From Saccharicrinis sp963675435 (lineage in GTDB: Bacteria > Bacteroidota > Bacteroidia > Bacteroidales > Marinilabiliaceae): 64,000 bases of DNA. A program made the translations under genes and the position numbers. Positions 36,501 through 45,288 of this stretch are shown here, one piece after another (position 1 is the first letter of the stretch; each line of letters starts with the position of its first letter). Where the stretch lies: assembly GCA_963675435.1 (NCBI GenBank), contig OY776216.1, positions 620,001-684,000 of the forward strand, read 5' to 3'. The notes beneath the pieces are model-generated. The model had not been told where the DNA came from. It did no database searches and saw only the letters and a list, made by a program, of their open reading frames with translations.

Positions 36501-39253
36501 CCTGAGTAGTAACAGTCATTTATGGTCCCGCTATTTTGTCCAAGAACACCTCCAACATATTCGTAACCATCAATCGAGCTATTTATCAGCATAATATCTG
36601 TAAGTACAGAGGAAGTTGTATTATAACCAAACAATCCGATGTATCTTTCATCAGGACGAAGAACAGATAAATTAGAAATGCTATACCCGTTACCATCGTA
36701 ATGACCGCTAAAAGCTACTTGTTGACGAGAGCCATAATTCGGGTCATCACCGATGGGAGAGAAACCCAAACCATCATTCCAGCCCTCAGTCCCTGTAGCA
36801 TTGATATCTGCTGTTTGCTGAAAGTAAGAACCCCACAAAATAGTATTTTCCGATAAGGTTTGTAAATCATCAAGAGATGTTATTAAATAGGGATCATCGT
36901 TGGTTCCCTTGCCCGACAGGCTTGTGCTTATTACTGTAACCACATTACTGTAAACAGTGCTGTTTGGGTTCGTTGAATAAGCTCGTATGTAATAATTATT
37001 TCCACTTTCGATGGTAATTTGCGAAGTAAAATCAACATTGGCTTTGGTTTGATACCCGTTTACAGCATCAATTTTAACGAGAGTACCAGTGCTGATAATT
37101 GGATTAGCTTGGCTTGTGCTGTAACAAAAACCAAAAGCTACCGGATTTGGTGTTCCCAATGTGGTGAAACTACTTTCCATTAACACTGTCGTCTCATCCT
37201 CTTGTATTGTTACGGTTGTTTCACCTAATTCAGGAGCTGAAGTATTACCTGCTTGCTTCATTAAGATAGGATAGCCGCTATTTGCAAAAGTATTGATCGT
37301 CCATATTTCTTCTTCTCCATCGGTTGTAAGTCCGGCAAAATCCCAACCGGTAAAGGATGATAGGCTTTGCATTTCACTTGAAGAAAGCCCGGTTGAATTA
37401 GCATCAACAGAACCACTGTTGGTTCCAATAAGTTTATTTAGTGTTCCTTGTGAAGCAGTATCTGTGTTGTAGTAGCAGGAAATAACGCCATTTGTCACCC
37501 TGTTCTCACCCAAAAAGTCACCGGCTGAAGCAGAAGTGGTTGTTGATGTAACCGCTCCAAAACTATAGCAATATTTTATTGTTGCCGCTCCTTTATTTAG
37601 GCCAACCAGACCTCCTACTTTGTTCTGACCAGAAACAGTACAGCTGCTGTAGCAGTTTGAAATGCTTGTAGAACTATTGGTGTATCCCACCAAACCACCA
37701 GCCGTACTGGCCGATGCATTAATGCCACCAGTACTGTAACATTGCGATATGGTTGAATTATAAGCATAATTTACAAGAGCAGCAACTCCTTCTCCTCCTG
37801 ATAAGTTAACATCAGTTAATCCAAGGTTTGAAATAGTTGACCCGGAAATGGTACTAAATAAACCAATGCTTGCATCACCTGACGTATTAGTCAAATTTGT
37901 TATGACATGGCTCTGTCCATCATAGGTTCCAGTAAATGCTGTAGTAGTACCAATAGGTGAAAAGTTGCTTATTGATGAAGCATCAATATCAGCAGTTTGT
38001 TTAAAATAGTAGCCTTGATCCCAGTAATCGCTGCTTTGTGATAACCAGCGAAGATCGACTAAAGAAGAGATTTTAAATGGGCTGTCTACACTTCCGTCTC
38101 CTTCGGGAGGAGTAAGCGCAATAACACTGTTGCTATACACCGTTCCACTCGCATTGGTTGCAAAAGCACGTATGTAATAACTCTTATCAATATTGAGTGT
38201 TCTAGTAAATAAGGAGTTTGCTGCTTCCACATCCATAGTTCCGGTTATCTCATTTGTTATGGATAGGATACTATTGTTGATATCCGGATTTTCATTGATG
38301 CTGCTGTAGCAAAATCCGTAGGCTACCGGATTAGCAACGCCTAATGAACTAAAGCTACCGGTTAATGTAGCGGTTGTTCCACTTACCGAAATTGTTGTTG
38401 TGCCCAGTTCAGGATCAGATAAATTTAGTTGTGATAGAAATACGGGATAACCATCTTGTAATCCGGTAACTATAGCCCAAATATCTTCTGTGCCGTCCGT
38501 ATTAAGGCCGGCAAAATCGAAGCCTTCAAAATTTGATGGTGTTTGCATTTGGGCCACGGAAAGCGGTGTTCCCATGTCTGTACTGCTTAGTCCGGTAGTT
38601 CCCGAATTGTAATAACAGTCGTTTATTTGGCCGTAATCAGAGTTGTTAGATGCTACCACACCACCAAGAGTAGTGCCTGAAAGTCCTACAGAAACATAAC
38701 AGTCTGATATAATTCCTGAATTAATTCCTGATAGCCCTCCTGCATATGTTCCGGAAACAGAACCACCTTTAATATAACAGTTACGCACAGTTGAACCCCG
38801 ATAAACAATGCCAATCATACCTCCGTTAATCATACCTCCGGAAATAGATACATCCAACAGTCCTAGGTTTTCTACCGTGGCATCGCTTATAACACCAAAC
38901 AATCCGTTTTGAGAATTGGCATTTGCAGAACCGGCTACGGTTAAACTTCTTATAATATGCCCTTGTCCGTTGTAATAACCTGTAAATGCGCTTGATAAAT
39001 CCACGCCAATGGGTGAAAATCCCTCACCGCTATTCCAAGTGGCCGTTCCCGAAGCATCAATATCGGCAGTTTGGATAAAATGTTTATTCCAATAAGCACT
39101 GTTTTGCGAAAGCCAATACAGGTTTTCGAGTGAGGTAATTTCATACGGACTACTATCGGAGCCATCTCCTGTAGTTGGCGCAGAGGCTGTTTGTGCGGAT
39201 GTTGTGAAAAAACACATGAGCCAGAAGACCCCCAAGAGTAAAATTTGTTTCAT
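33566..39253 (-). CDS. giant GLUG-repeat surface adhesin with T9SS sorting domain
   Basis: The 1895-residue protein has a signal peptide (1-20) and four similar modules starting near residues 28, 385, 790 and 1195. Each opens with a DDPYLITSLDDLQTLS-type block and a FTGYYNGQGHII strand, followed by GLUG repeats (GGLVG...CYSTG). Fibronectin-like linkers with FGFCYS and YYIRAYSTN separate the first three. Cadherin-like and MBG-type domains (ITYGTALSETLLNA, YGEANPEFSYVSDG) occupy about 1530-1810, then a type A T9SS domain (VYPNPASDIIFIDG). The tail reads VKIIISR instead of VKIIKK/KQ in its relatives, because the last codons lie in an inverted-repeat element. Expected to be a long surface fibre; ligand unknown. 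Confidence 0.9.
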   Translation of the reverse strand: MKQILLLGVFWLMCFFTTSAQTASAPTTGDGSDSSPYEITSLENLYWLSQNSAYWNKHFIQTADIDASGTATWNSGEGFSPIGVDLSSAFTGYYNGQGHIIRSLTVAGSANANSQNGLFGVISDATVENLGLLDVSISGGMINGGMIGIVYRGSTVRNCYIKGGSVSGTYAGGLSGINSGIISDCYVSVGLSGTTLGGVVASNNSDYGQINDCYYNSGTTGLSSTDMGTPLSVAQMQTPSNFEGFDFAGLNTDGTEDIWAIVTGLQDGYPVFLSQLNLSDPELGTTTISVSGTTATLTGSFSSLGVANPVAYGFCYSSINENPDINNSILSITNEITGTMDVEAANSLFTRTLNIDKSYYIRAFATNASGTVYSNSVIALTPPEGDGSVDSPFKISSLVDLRWLSQSSDYWDQGYYFKQTADIDASSISNFSPIGTTTAFTGTYDGQSHVITNLTNTSGDASIGLFSTISGSTISNLGLTDVNLSGGEGVAALVNYAYNSTISQCYSTGGINASASTAGGLVGYTNSSTSISNCYSSCTVSGQNKVGGLVGLNKGAATIKYCYSFGAVTSTTTSASAGDFLGENRVTNGVISCYYNTDTASQGTLNKLIGTNSGSVDANSTGLSSSEMQSLSSFTGWDFAGLTTDGEEEIWTINTFANSGYPILMKQAGNTSAPELGETTVTIQEDETTVLMESSFTTLGTPNPVAFGFCYSTSQANPIISTGTLVKIDAVNGYQTKANVDFTSQITIESGNNYYIRAYSTNPNSTVYSNVVTVISTSLSGKGTNDDPYLITSLDDLQTLSENTILWGSYFQQTADINATGTEGWNDGLGFSPIGDDPNYGSRQQVAFSGHYDGNGYSISNLSVLRPDERYIGLFGYNTTSSVLTDIMLINSSIDGYEYVGGVLGQNSGTINDCYYSGTIQGDRYTGGLTGHNSGNIAHSHTSGDINATNYTGGLVGFHYRGYIRYCYSNMAVSGDEHIGGLVGSIVSSSSEVTNCYATGSVTGEQYIGGFTGGNAGPINTCYSTGYVSGTSNTGAFVGYNSYTIRNSFYNSESTLQTVGIGDNNVIASAISLNALTTTAMKQGGSFKAYDWNFDSNWEISEGISFPRLQNVADAPVILQNFQNQFGVNTTTEVSIEIIPMDETDVSVDFIQKPDAAVISNTSILTWAPVETGVFTLELDAVDAAAYHQWYKTTLQVNLQGSGKEDDPFLITSLSDLKYLSETPSYWDANPNDYDNVDEGYHFKQTANIDATDTKNWNSDDGTALGFIPIGNIDTFFTGHYHGNGFVIKNLYINRPQDNITGLFGYMDMGSVDHLGVVNCTVTGAYYSGGLIGELGENSTVNNCYTTGTINISKPSSNAGGLVGWNEGSIENCYSTASVYGSTYLGGLVGRNSSIINHSYSTAEVQPTTASGGLIGVNTAYGTFNACYFNTEESGLSTGIGTNNNSDTESPSSLTIEEMRIASQFSNWDFTDTWEIEEGYTYPHIQNLEEAPVLTEVDDDLSIAGGQSITLSPDNGNVIDFDANDEISLIVQTGEHYSVNGNTITPEKDYYGELTVPVYVTDGFLNSEVLNVKITVKSATVITWETPINITYGTALSETLLNATANVAGHFTYSQEAGTVLDTGTQTLQVTFTPTDEDNYTSTTESVSITVNKATLSITTTDANRTYGEANPEFSYVSDGLVNGESIASVDLTTIATATSTTGTYAITPSNATLANDADLSNYNVTYNAGELTVNKATLTVTADNKSMKQGEDFPDFTVTYSGFVNSDDEGDIVTPPTATTNATSTSSVGTYDIIVTGGSDTNYNFSYVPGTLTITVPTGITDVTEDSLKVYPNPASDIIFIDGAEGMVILYNISGKKVLTHDLSNGNSIDISNLDKGIYILNVNGNNVKIIISR

Positions 39254-39601
39254 TTTGTTAGTTATTTATTGTTATCGTCAAATACAGGTTAAATAGATTA
39301 TGAAGTGAATAGGAAAGGAATTGAATTAACGGTTGTATGGTGCATAAAATAAATGGGTTAGTGTCTAAAGTCCAACTGTTAAATATGGGATAACTTTAAA
39401 TCAAATAACCAAATTCAAAAACACAGACTCTATTTCCTATGCCAAAATATCAGATGAAATAATAACATTCGATATATAATATCCGTTCAAAAAATTAAAA
39501 TATGATTGAATGTTGCCTTTTATTGTATTTCTTATTTATAATCAAGTGAAACCTTATTTATTATATGGTGCGAAAGTAGGTTTCAACTAATAATAGTGTA
39601 G

Positions 39602-39715
39602 GACAAATCGTAAAAATCGTTTTACAATTTGTCTGCATAAGCCGAAAAATCATATTTTATAAAATGAAATACTATTCATTTCAAAATGCCATTAAATAAT
39701 TAATAAATACATTTG
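39602..39715 (+). promoter_or_regulatory. duplicated 114-bp regulatory module, copy B
   Basis: Same structure as copy A at 28103-28216: 32-bp palindrome (39602-39633), AT-rich dyads, and TACATTTG (39708-39715) at the end. Nine of 114 bases differ. The predicted start of transcription is about 30 nt before the ATG of the AraC-type gene at 39752. The palindrome is about 350 bp upstream of the adhesin gene on the opposite strand. The rest of the 39254-39751 gap shows nothing further. Confidence 0.65.
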
Positions 39716-39751
39716 TCACCATAAATAATATAAATCCATCATTAAAACCAG

Positions 39752-40933
39752 ATGTCATTTTGTTATTTATTTGAGAGTTTTGTGTGGTGTTTTGACGATT
39801 ATTATATGATTAAAATTGATTTCAGATTACTATCCTTAAGTTCAATACTTTTTAGTGCATTATCAGCTTTGTTAATTATACTATTTGATGTAGTTAATGA
39901 GGGGAAACAACATCGTAGATTAAAATTTAAGCTTGTATTATATTTTATTAGTCAGATAGTTATGGAGCTTTGTTTTATCTTTTATTTTTACGCTCCAAAT
40001 ATATTTGTATGGACAAATGGATTGCTGATGTTAAGCATGCTATTAGTTCCCGTGTTTTTATATGCGTTTGTATATAAAATCACAACTATTGATGCAAACG
40101 ACCGCTTCTCAAATTATCATTATGTAGTTCCGGGATTATTAACGATAATAATGATAACACTTTCATTGACAACTCCTATTAATGAACAATTAAGTATTAT
40201 AAAGGCAGATGGGTCTTATGCCGGTGGGTCTATGATGTTTTTTATCTTCTCAAATAAGCTATTCTTCAGATTATTGTTTAGTGTTTTTTATGTTGTTTTG
40301 AGCTTTAAACGAATTCCGGCTTATAGAAAATATGTAGTGAGTTATTCATCGAATGAAAGTAAAAGCTCCTTAAGATGGCTTAATGTGTTTCTTTTTTTTA
40401 TGTGTAGTTTGATTATTTTCCCCTTATTTGGACTTTTTATGTCCCGATCAGCTTTGGCATCTTCATATGGAGTACATTTTCAGGAGATTATTCTAATTGT
40501 TCAACATGCATATTTAGTCTATCATGTGGTAAAGCGTCATTATGTTTTACCTGAACCATTAAAAGATAATATTAATGATTTTTCAGAAACAATTGTACAT
40601 GAGGTAGGTGCTCAACTTAAAAAGAATTTATTAGATAGAGCACTGTTCACTGATAATATGGAGTTGCATAAATTCTATCTCGAACCCAATCTCAAAATAA
40701 CTGATTTAGCAGAACGGATTGGCGTGAACCGCACCTATTTATCGTCATTTATTAATACAGAGTATGGTATGAATTTTAGTGTGTATATAAACAGCTTACG
40801 ATTACATGAATATAAACGCTTACGTGCTAATGATAAACATAATGATAAATCGAATGCAGAATTAGCAGAGCGAGCTGGTTTTGGTAGCTATCGTAGCTAT
40901 ACTAGATTTGCTGCATTGTATGATAATGAATAA
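39752..40933 (+). CDS. membrane-anchored AraC-family transcriptional regulator
   Basis: The 393-residue protein has six to seven membrane segments in residues 20-260 and a C-terminal AraC-type DNA-binding domain (about 305-390): LKITDLAERIGVNRTYLSSFINTEYG is the first helix-turn-helix, followed by FSVYINSLRLHEYKRL, and the second helix-turn-helix is ELAERAGFGSYRSYTRF. The start at 39752 is uncertain; the ATG at 39806 (MIKIDF) fits the first membrane segment better. It is transcribed from regulatory module B, the same palindrome type that lies before the surface-protein operons, so it is a candidate regulator of them. Confidence 0.85.
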   Translation: MSFCYLFESFVWCFDDYYMIKIDFRLLSLSSILFSALSALLIILFDVVNEGKQHRRLKFKLVLYFISQIVMELCFIFYFYAPNIFVWTNGLLMLSMLLVPVFLYAFVYKITTIDANDRFSNYHYVVPGLLTIIMITLSLTTPINEQLSIIKADGSYAGGSMMFFIFSNKLFFRLLFSVFYVVLSFKRIPAYRKYVVSYSSNESKSSLRWLNVFLFFMCSLIIFPLFGLFMSRSALASSYGVHFQEIILIVQHAYLVYHVVKRHYVLPEPLKDNINDFSETIVHEVGAQLKKNLLDRALFTDNMELHKFYLEPNLKITDLAERIGVNRTYLSSFINTEYGMNFSVYINSLRLHEYKRLRANDKHNDKSNAELAERAGFGSYRSYTRFAALYDNE

Positions 40934-40941
40934 TTTGTCTT

Positions 40942-42603
40942 TTACCACTCCGGATAAATAGAAACACCAATAGAAACAGGATATAATTCAGGAGCTTTAT
41001 TTTTATCAAACATTGGCGATAAATAATAGGTTCCGTATAGGTTTATGGCTCTATAGCCAATACGAACCTGTGCACCATATCTAAAATCATTTAAGTTAAA
41101 GTTTCCTCTATCTTTTTCTTTCGATTTCTCACCATCTTCTTTAGTAACTACTTTGGTGTGTGATTTTAATTTGTATCCCATAATACCACCTGCAGAAATA
41201 TAAAATCCATCTCTGTTTTTACTGTTGAACTGGAGCTCAAACAAAATAGGGGCAGTTAGGTATAGAGTGGTTAGTTTTGTTTTATCTAAATTACCATCAA
41301 TGACTGTGTATGATAAATAGCCCATGTCATCTTTGGTTAAGGTGTATGGATTATCAAAACGATAATTATTAAATGTTAATCCTAATCCAGTAACAAAACC
41401 AACATTTCCTCTACGACTCAAAGAGATGTCTTGTTCCCATAGGTTTAATGATACTTCAACTGATTTTCCTGTATTTAATGAAAGATAATCAGCTTCTGTT
41501 GGAAGAGATAGATCTCCATCAGCATTCAGGTAATTATTAAAACCTAAATCAATACCCCAATAATGACCGTCAAAGTTTCTTTTATCTTTCTTTTTATGTT
41601 TTAAGAATTGATTAGGTTCATCGTCTGATCTTTTTTGAAAACTAATCTTGGTTGAATTATCTTCAGCAATAACATCCATGCCTGATCCAAAAAGATGTAT
41701 TTTAGTAGTGTCGCTATTGGATGTTATAACTTTATGATCATCGTGATTTATATTTTCTGAATATTCAGAAACATCAAATTCTTCATCATCAAAATCGTAA
41801 TCATTAGGGTTTTGCATTGGATTACCATTTTTATTGATGTAAGAAACTTTGCTATTGTTTACAACTTTGGCAATGCCATCTTCAAAATCGCTAATGTATT
41901 GGTATTGACAGGGAATAACTTCAGTTCCAACTTTGTTGATGTAACCCATTTTACCATTTTTCAATACTTTGGCCATACCGTCTTCAAAGTCCCATATTTT
42001 CTGATATTGTGCAGGAATAATTTCAACCCCAGCTTCATTAATCATGCCCATTTTGCCATGTTTTAAAACCAGAGCACGACCATCTTCAAAATCCCAAATT
42101 TTTTGATATTGTGCAGGAATAATTTCAAAGCCTGCTATGTTGATATAGCCAATACCACCATCTCTGTAAACACGAGCTTTACCATCTTCAAAATCCCATA
42201 TTTGGTCGTATTTACAAGGGATAAACTCATACCCGCTGATATCAACAAAACCCATTTTCCCATTTTTAAGCACCTTAGCTCTGCCATCTTCAAAATCCCA
42301 TACCATGTCATATGATGTTGGAATAATTAAATTGCCGTTGATGTTGTATATACCAATCTTTCCGTTTTTAATCACCTTGATATTTCCATTATCCTGTAGA
42401 TCCCAAATTTGCTCGTTTTCGCATGGAATAATTACGTTTCCGTTACCATCAATAAGCCCCATTTTACCATTTAGCATTACACGGTAATATCCGTCCTCAA
42501 TTTCCCAGACTTTCTGGTAGGAATCTAAAAAAGATTTATTTTCCTGTGCATAGGTTGGTAAGATGAGGTATAATGACAATAATATGATGACAATACGTTT
42601 CAT
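40942..42603 (-). CDS. WG-repeat protein fused to an outer-membrane beta-barrel
   Basis: The 553-residue protein has a signal peptide (1-19), then about seven WG repeats of roughly 33 residues (about 25-265; units of the form GKMGYINKVGTEVIPCQYQ.IWDFEDGxAKV), an acidic linker, and a C-terminal region (about 340-553) rich in alternating beta strands, ending in aromatic W. The C-terminal part aligns with the neighbour at 42691 (GHYxGxxLGFNNY, GFVTGLGLTFNNYRFDN, YLxxPxLFE), so it is an outer-membrane barrel with a repeat domain probably on the periplasmic side. It is the last gene of the ECF sigma operon. Confidence 0.82.
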   Translation of the reverse strand: MKRIVIILLSLYLILPTYAQENKSFLDSYQKVWEIEDGYYRVMLNGKMGLIDGNGNVIIPCENEQIWDLQDNGNIKVIKNGKIGIYNINGNLIIPTSYDMVWDFEDGRAKVLKNGKMGFVDISGYEFIPCKYDQIWDFEDGKARVYRDGGIGYINIAGFEIIPAQYQKIWDFEDGRALVLKHGKMGMINEAGVEIIPAQYQKIWDFEDGMAKVLKNGKMGYINKVGTEVIPCQYQYISDFEDGIAKVVNNSKVSYINKNGNPMQNPNDYDFDDEEFDVSEYSENINHDDHKVITSNSDTTKIHLFGSGMDVIAEDNSTKISFQKRSDDEPNQFLKHKKKDKRNFDGHYWGIDLGFNNYLNADGDLSLPTEADYLSLNTGKSVEVSLNLWEQDISLSRRGNVGFVTGLGLTFNNYRFDNPYTLTKDDMGYLSYTVIDGNLDKTKLTTLYLTAPILFELQFNSKNRDGFYISAGGIMGYKLKSHTKVVTKEDGEKSKEKDRGNFNLNDFRYGAQVRIGYRAINLYGTYYLSPMFDKNKAPELYPVSIGVSIYPEW

Positions 42604-42690
42604 AACTGATTTGTAATTAAATTGATTCTCTGATGAACGAATAAAAAACTACGTATAACAAAGCTTCTGGTGCTTTTTTACAACTGCCTT

Positions 42691-43614
42691 TTAAAAGTTT
42701 GCTAATGTAATACCAATACTGTAAGGGTACAATTCCGGACCTTTATCTTTTTCGTACAGTGTAGAAAAGTTATAAGTAGCATAAAGTTTTATGATTTTAT
42801 AACCTACCTGAACCATTGCTCCATACTGAAATGGGTTGATATTGATATCATCTCTCGACTTGTCAGTATCACCATCTGTATAAACCACTTTAGTATGCGA
42901 TCCTATTTTAAATCCACCAAAAACTCCTGCAGAAATAAAAGCAGTACAACGGTTATTGTCAGAAGGAATTTGAGCTTCGAATAATAGTGGAACATTTAAA
43001 TATGACGCTACAATTTTACTTTTTTCAACAGGATTTGTAGCTGGAATAGGCTCACCGTATGTGATACCAGCATTGTTCTTTTGAATTGCAAACTGGTTAT
43101 CCTGACGATAATTGTAAACGGTCCATCCTAAACCGGTAACCAATCCGATATTTTTCTTATGGCTTTGTAAACCAATATCATACTGAAGAAAATTAATGGT
43201 AAAAGCCATTGATTTACCTGAGTTTATTTCCATAAAATCACCATCGGCAGGTATCGAAGTATCAAAGTCCTTACCTGAATAATTACAGAATCCAAGTAAA
43301 ACACCTGAGTAATGACCTTTAAACTTTTCACGTGGAATATGAACCATTCTTACATTGGTTTTATCGTCTTCTTCAATAAACTCCCATCTTTTATGTCCTA
43401 TAGTTATTTTGGTAATGGTATCGTTATGTTCTTGAACTTCAACTTTAGCACGAGGAAATCCTACAATGGCTTTTTCTTGTTTTTCATCAATAACTACTAT
43501 ATCAACAGGTGTTGTTGTTTTCTTTTCTTTGGTGGTGGTCTCATTTTGTTGGGCTCTCAATAAAGCCGTTGAAAATAAGGTACATAAAATGACTAGTAAA
43601 TATATTTTTTGCAT
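42691..43614 (-). CDS. outer-membrane beta-barrel protein, paralogue of the WG-repeat protein
   Basis: The 307-residue protein has a signal peptide (1-21), a short periplasmic stretch, and a barrel domain (about 95-307) that matches the C-terminus of the 40942 gene: GHYSGVLLGFCNYSG, NIGLVTGLGWTVYNYRQDN, and a final KIIKLYATYNF...ELYPYSIGI. It lacks WG repeats. It lies 64 bp after the anti-sigma gene and 87 bp before the WG-repeat gene, so the pair looks like a tandem duplication followed by domain gain or loss. Confidence 0.8.
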   Translation of the reverse strand: MQKIYLLVILCTLFSTALLRAQQNETTTKEKKTTTPVDIVVIDEKQEKAIVGFPRAKVEVQEHNDTITKITIGHKRWEFIEEDDKTNVRMVHIPREKFKGHYSGVLLGFCNYSGKDFDTSIPADGDFMEINSGKSMAFTINFLQYDIGLQSHKKNIGLVTGLGWTVYNYRQDNQFAIQKNNAGITYGEPIPATNPVEKSKIVASYLNVPLLFEAQIPSDNNRCTAFISAGVFGGFKIGSHTKVVYTDGDTDKSRDDININPFQYGAMVQVGYKIIKLYATYNFSTLYEKDKGPELYPYSIGITLANF

Positions 43615-43678
43615 GACTTTTAATTTTAAAATGATTTGTATTTTAGAATGCGCTTCTAAGTTTAGGACGCCTGAACAA

Positions 43679-44749
43679 CTAATTTGTTACAGGCATACTT
43701 TTTATTTTTCTTGAAAATGAAATATTTTCTGATTCTAACTGATAGGCAACCATTTCTCCATCTTCATTAATATATTTTTTAACTGTAGATGGATTACCTG
43801 ATATGTAATTGATAAATCGGATACCAGTACCTAATGCTTTAACAGAACGTGATAACTTTTGACTTTCAGCCTGAACATGATTTTCCATTGCCAACTCATT
43901 TACTTCGGTTTGCCTTAAATTATTGGCAATCATAATTGGCATCATGGCATTTAATCCAATTTCGTAGGCATTTAAAGGTTTATTCTGCTTTTCAAGGTCT
44001 ATCGATTTGTTAACCATAGGTTCAATAAATATTTCTTCTATTACTGGTTGCTCTTCTTTTGGATGATCTGTTGTTTTTATTTCGGTAATAGTTTGGTTTG
44101 CCGTGGTACTTGCATTTGTATTAGTAGTATTATGTTTAGGTTCTTGATTATCTTGTTTTTTTTGTGTTTGTGAATTTTTAGGAAGTACAATTAATGATGG
44201 GGTATCATTAACAACAATAGATTGTATGTTTTTTCCTGATTTTTTTAAATAAGGAAAAGTACTTATGCTGATTAAGATGGCAATAACTGCAGCTGTACTA
44301 ACCTTACGTAAGGTTGCAATATTTAAAAATGGTATTAGTGTTACTCTTTTTAAAATAGCTTTGTGCCTAAATTTTATTGCGTTATTACTTTTTAATTTTG
44401 TGTTTTGATAAGCTATAAAAAGTTTGTTATTTTCTTCTGAAGCATTAATAAAATCTTCTTTCCATTGTTTTTCTATTTCGTCTAAACCTGTTTCAATATC
44501 CTTAATGGCAATATACTCTTCGTAAGGAATATCAATATCACTGGCGTTATTTTTGAGTAACGAAGTTTTATCTGCAAACGATATACTTTCAGGTTCAAGT
44601 ACCATATCATTGATACCTTCAATCTCTTTTTGTATTTGAGGATGTTGAATTAAGAACAGCTCAAAGTTTTTCTGATTAGCATCAGATAACGTGCCATCAA
44701 GGTAGTCCACCATCCATTCTTCGTAATTATCTATTGTAATCATCATCAT
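43679..44749 (-). CDS. probable anti-sigma factor (single-pass membrane protein)
   Basis: The 356-residue protein starts immediately after the stop of the ECF sigma gene (TGA-ATG; three consecutive ATG codons make the start uncertain by two codons). Residues 1-60 (DNYEEWMVDYLDGTLSDANQKNFELFLIQHP) are typical of Bacteroidota anti-sigma N-termini without a zinc motif. One membrane helix lies near 147-166. The periplasmic part is low-complexity T/N/Q-rich (about 180-225) and then folded. It probably holds the sigma factor at the membrane until an envelope signal releases it. Confidence 0.8.
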   Translation of the reverse strand: MMMITIDNYEEWMVDYLDGTLSDANQKNFELFLIQHPQIQKEIEGINDMVLEPESISFADKTSLLKNNASDIDIPYEEYIAIKDIETGLDEIEKQWKEDFINASEENNKLFIAYQNTKLKSNNAIKFRHKAILKRVTLIPFLNIATLRKVSTAAVIAILISISTFPYLKKSGKNIQSIVVNDTPSLIVLPKNSQTQKKQDNQEPKHNTTNTNASTTANQTITEIKTTDHPKEEQPVIEEIFIEPMVNKSIDLEKQNKPLNAYEIGLNAMMPIMIANNLRQTEVNELAMENHVQAESQKLSRSVKALGTGIRFINYISGNPSTVKKYINEDGEMVAYQLESENISFSRKIKSMPVTN

Positions 44750-45235
44750 TCAAACTAAAACTTCAATTTTACCAATATAATTTTTCAGAAACTGTCGTCC
44801 TCTGAAAATGTAAACCTTCACTTGCGATTCACTTAGATTTGTAATCTCTGCAATCTCCTTGTAATTGTATCCCTCATAGTCGCGTAATAATATCACGTTT
44901 TTTTGGTCTGGAGGAAGTTGTTCAAGCGCTTGGTGCAAAACTTCGTTTACATCGCTGTAACTTTCGTTAGTTACGTATTTGTTGGCGTCAGCATCTTCCC
45001 AACTGGTCTTGTACTTATCTCTTCTTATCGAATCTATTAATGTATGGTAAGCCGTTGAAAACAGGTAACTCTTAGCTTTCGCATAAGAAATATCTGCATG
45101 GTTTTTCCATACTTTTTCAAATGTGTCCTGCACAATATCTTTAGCACGATCTGTATCTTTTATGTTTTTTAATACAAATCGATAAATATTGTCAGAATAC
45201 GATTCCACACTTTTATTATACTCTTTAACTGTCAT
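44750..45235 (-). CDS. ECF-type RNA polymerase sigma factor
   Basis: The 161-residue protein has region 2 (about 12-80: DRAKDIVQDTFEKVWKN near 29-45, AKSYLFSTAYHTLIDSIRR near 54-72) and region 4 (about 105-155: YNYKEIAEITNLSESQVKVYIFRGRQFLK helix-turn-helix). It heads the operon sigma, anti-sigma, two outer-membrane barrel proteins, which suggests an envelope-stress or surface-sensing unit. A palindromic AAACGGTTT (45259-45267) lies in the divergent gap before cbiB. Confidence 0.93.
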   Translation of the reverse strand: MTVKEYNKSVESYSDNIYRFVLKNIKDTDRAKDIVQDTFEKVWKNHADISYAKAKSYLFSTAYHTLIDSIRRDKYKTSWEDADANKYVTNESYSDVNEVLHQALEQLPPDQKNVILLRDYEGYNYKEIAEITNLSESQVKVYIFRGRQFLKNYIGKIEVLV

Positions 45236-45288
45236 CCGGCTCAGTTAGGATTTACATTAAACGGTTTAAAAAAGGACGATTGTTATCA

